Made by a program: the position numbers and the translations under genes
Notes under the pieces: generated by a model
Told to the model about the DNA's origin: nothing
What the model saw: only the letters and a program-made list of their open reading frames with translations
The model's database searches: none
Origin: Clostridium sp. CAG:590
Lineage (GTDB): Bacteria; Bacillota; Clostridia; Lachnospirales; Lachnospiraceae
Direction: 5' to 3'
DNA length: 6,637 nucleotides
NCBI GenBank assembly: GCA_000431135.1
Contig: HF987855.1
Span: 8,754-15,390 of the forward strand
In this document: piece by piece, positions 6,313 to 6,637 of the stretch
How positions within the stretch are numbered: the stretch's first letter is position 1
Layout of the letters: every line of letters begins with the position of its first letter

Positions 6313-6637
6313 ATGAGCAATAAACTTACGTTGTCAGCAAGTGATCGTATTCATGCATTACTTGATGACTCAAGTTTCGTTGAAGTTGGTGCTTACGTAA
6401 CTGCTAGAAATACCGACTTTAACACACAGGATCATGAAACACCGGCAGATGGTGTCGTAACAGGTTACGGTACAATTGACGGAAGATTAGTGTATGTTTA
6501 CAGCCAGGATGCTACTGTATTAGGTGGTTCTATTGGTGAGATGCATGCTGCTAAGATCGCAAAGATCTACGATATGGCACTTAAGATGGGTGCACCAGTA
6601 ATTGGTTTGGTAGATTGTGCAGGATTGAGATTACAGG
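6313..6637 (+). CDS. Biotin-dependent carboxyltransferase subunit, N-terminal part (3' end outside window)
   Basis: The first 108 codons of a carboxyltransferase-domain protein are present with no stop before the window ends. The start is fixed by GGAGGG at 6301-6306, 6 bases before ATG. Recognisable crotonase-fold carboxyltransferase motifs include TPADGVVTGYGTIDGR (about 43-58), VYSQDATVLGGSIGEMHAAK (about 62-81) and GAPVIGLVDCAGLRLQ (about 93-108). The DATVLGGSIGE stretch corresponds to the acyl-CoA-binding region of propionyl-CoA carboxylase beta, methylmalonyl-CoA decarboxylase alpha and related acetyl-CoA carboxylase subunits. These enzymes move a carboxyl group between biotin and an acyl-CoA. 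Which substrate it uses, and whether it belongs to a cytoplasmic carboxylase or a sodium-pumping decarboxylase, cannot be decided from the N-terminus. The genes downstream of the window would decide. It has its own promoter, so it is probably functionally separate from pgsA. Confidence 0.88.
   Translation, partial: MSNKLTLSASDRIHALLDDSSFVEVGAYVTARNTDFNTQDHETPADGVVTGYGTIDGRLVYVYSQDATVLGGSIGEMHAAKIAKIYDMALKMGAPVIGLVDCAGLRLQ

Overview
The window reads as an ordinary chromosomal segment from an anaerobic, moderately AT-rich Gram-positive bacterium of the class Clostridia. Lachnospiraceae is the best guess. The reasons are the protein sequences as I recognise them, the strong AGGAGG-type ribosome sites, and the presence of ftsK, formate-tetrahydrofolate ligase, folD, rimO and pgsA on one strand. 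The family assignment is inference from recognition, not from a search. All genes lie on the + strand and no gene-free stretch exceeds 175 bases.

Layout: (1) positions 1-1566 hold the C-terminal part of an FtsK/SpoIIIE DNA translocase, whose membrane domain lies upstream of the window. (2) The 1567-1741 gap holds weak overlapping hairpins and then a near-consensus SigA-type promoter. (3) Positions 1742-4316 hold fhs and folD, the one-carbon pair that activates formate to 10-formyl-THF and interconverts 10-formyl-, methenyl- and methylene-THF. (4) Positions 4326-6208 hold rimO (ribosomal protein S12 methylthiotransferase) and pgsA (phosphatidylglycerophosphate synthase). These are tightly coupled: rimO follows folD by 9 bases, and the rimO stop overlaps the pgsA start. 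(5) A second SigA-type promoter and a leader hairpin follow. They precede the first 108 codons of a biotin-dependent carboxyltransferase subunit that runs off the right edge.

The promoter before fhs and the close spacing suggest one transcript, fhs-folD-rimO-pgsA, with the carboxyltransferase starting a new unit. The functions in that transcript are linked mainly through general growth: folate one-carbon supply for purines and formyl-Met, ribosome modification, and anionic phospholipid synthesis. RimO uses S-adenosylmethionine, which gives only a loose metabolic link to folate carbon.

I found no mobile element, CRISPR array, tRNA or rRNA, broken gene or unrecognised coding region, and nothing that looks like an undescribed system. 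The observations worth a second look are small: non-coding hairpins near the two promoters, a perfect palindrome inside folD, and the position of the fhs-folD pair between ftsK and rimO-pgsA.
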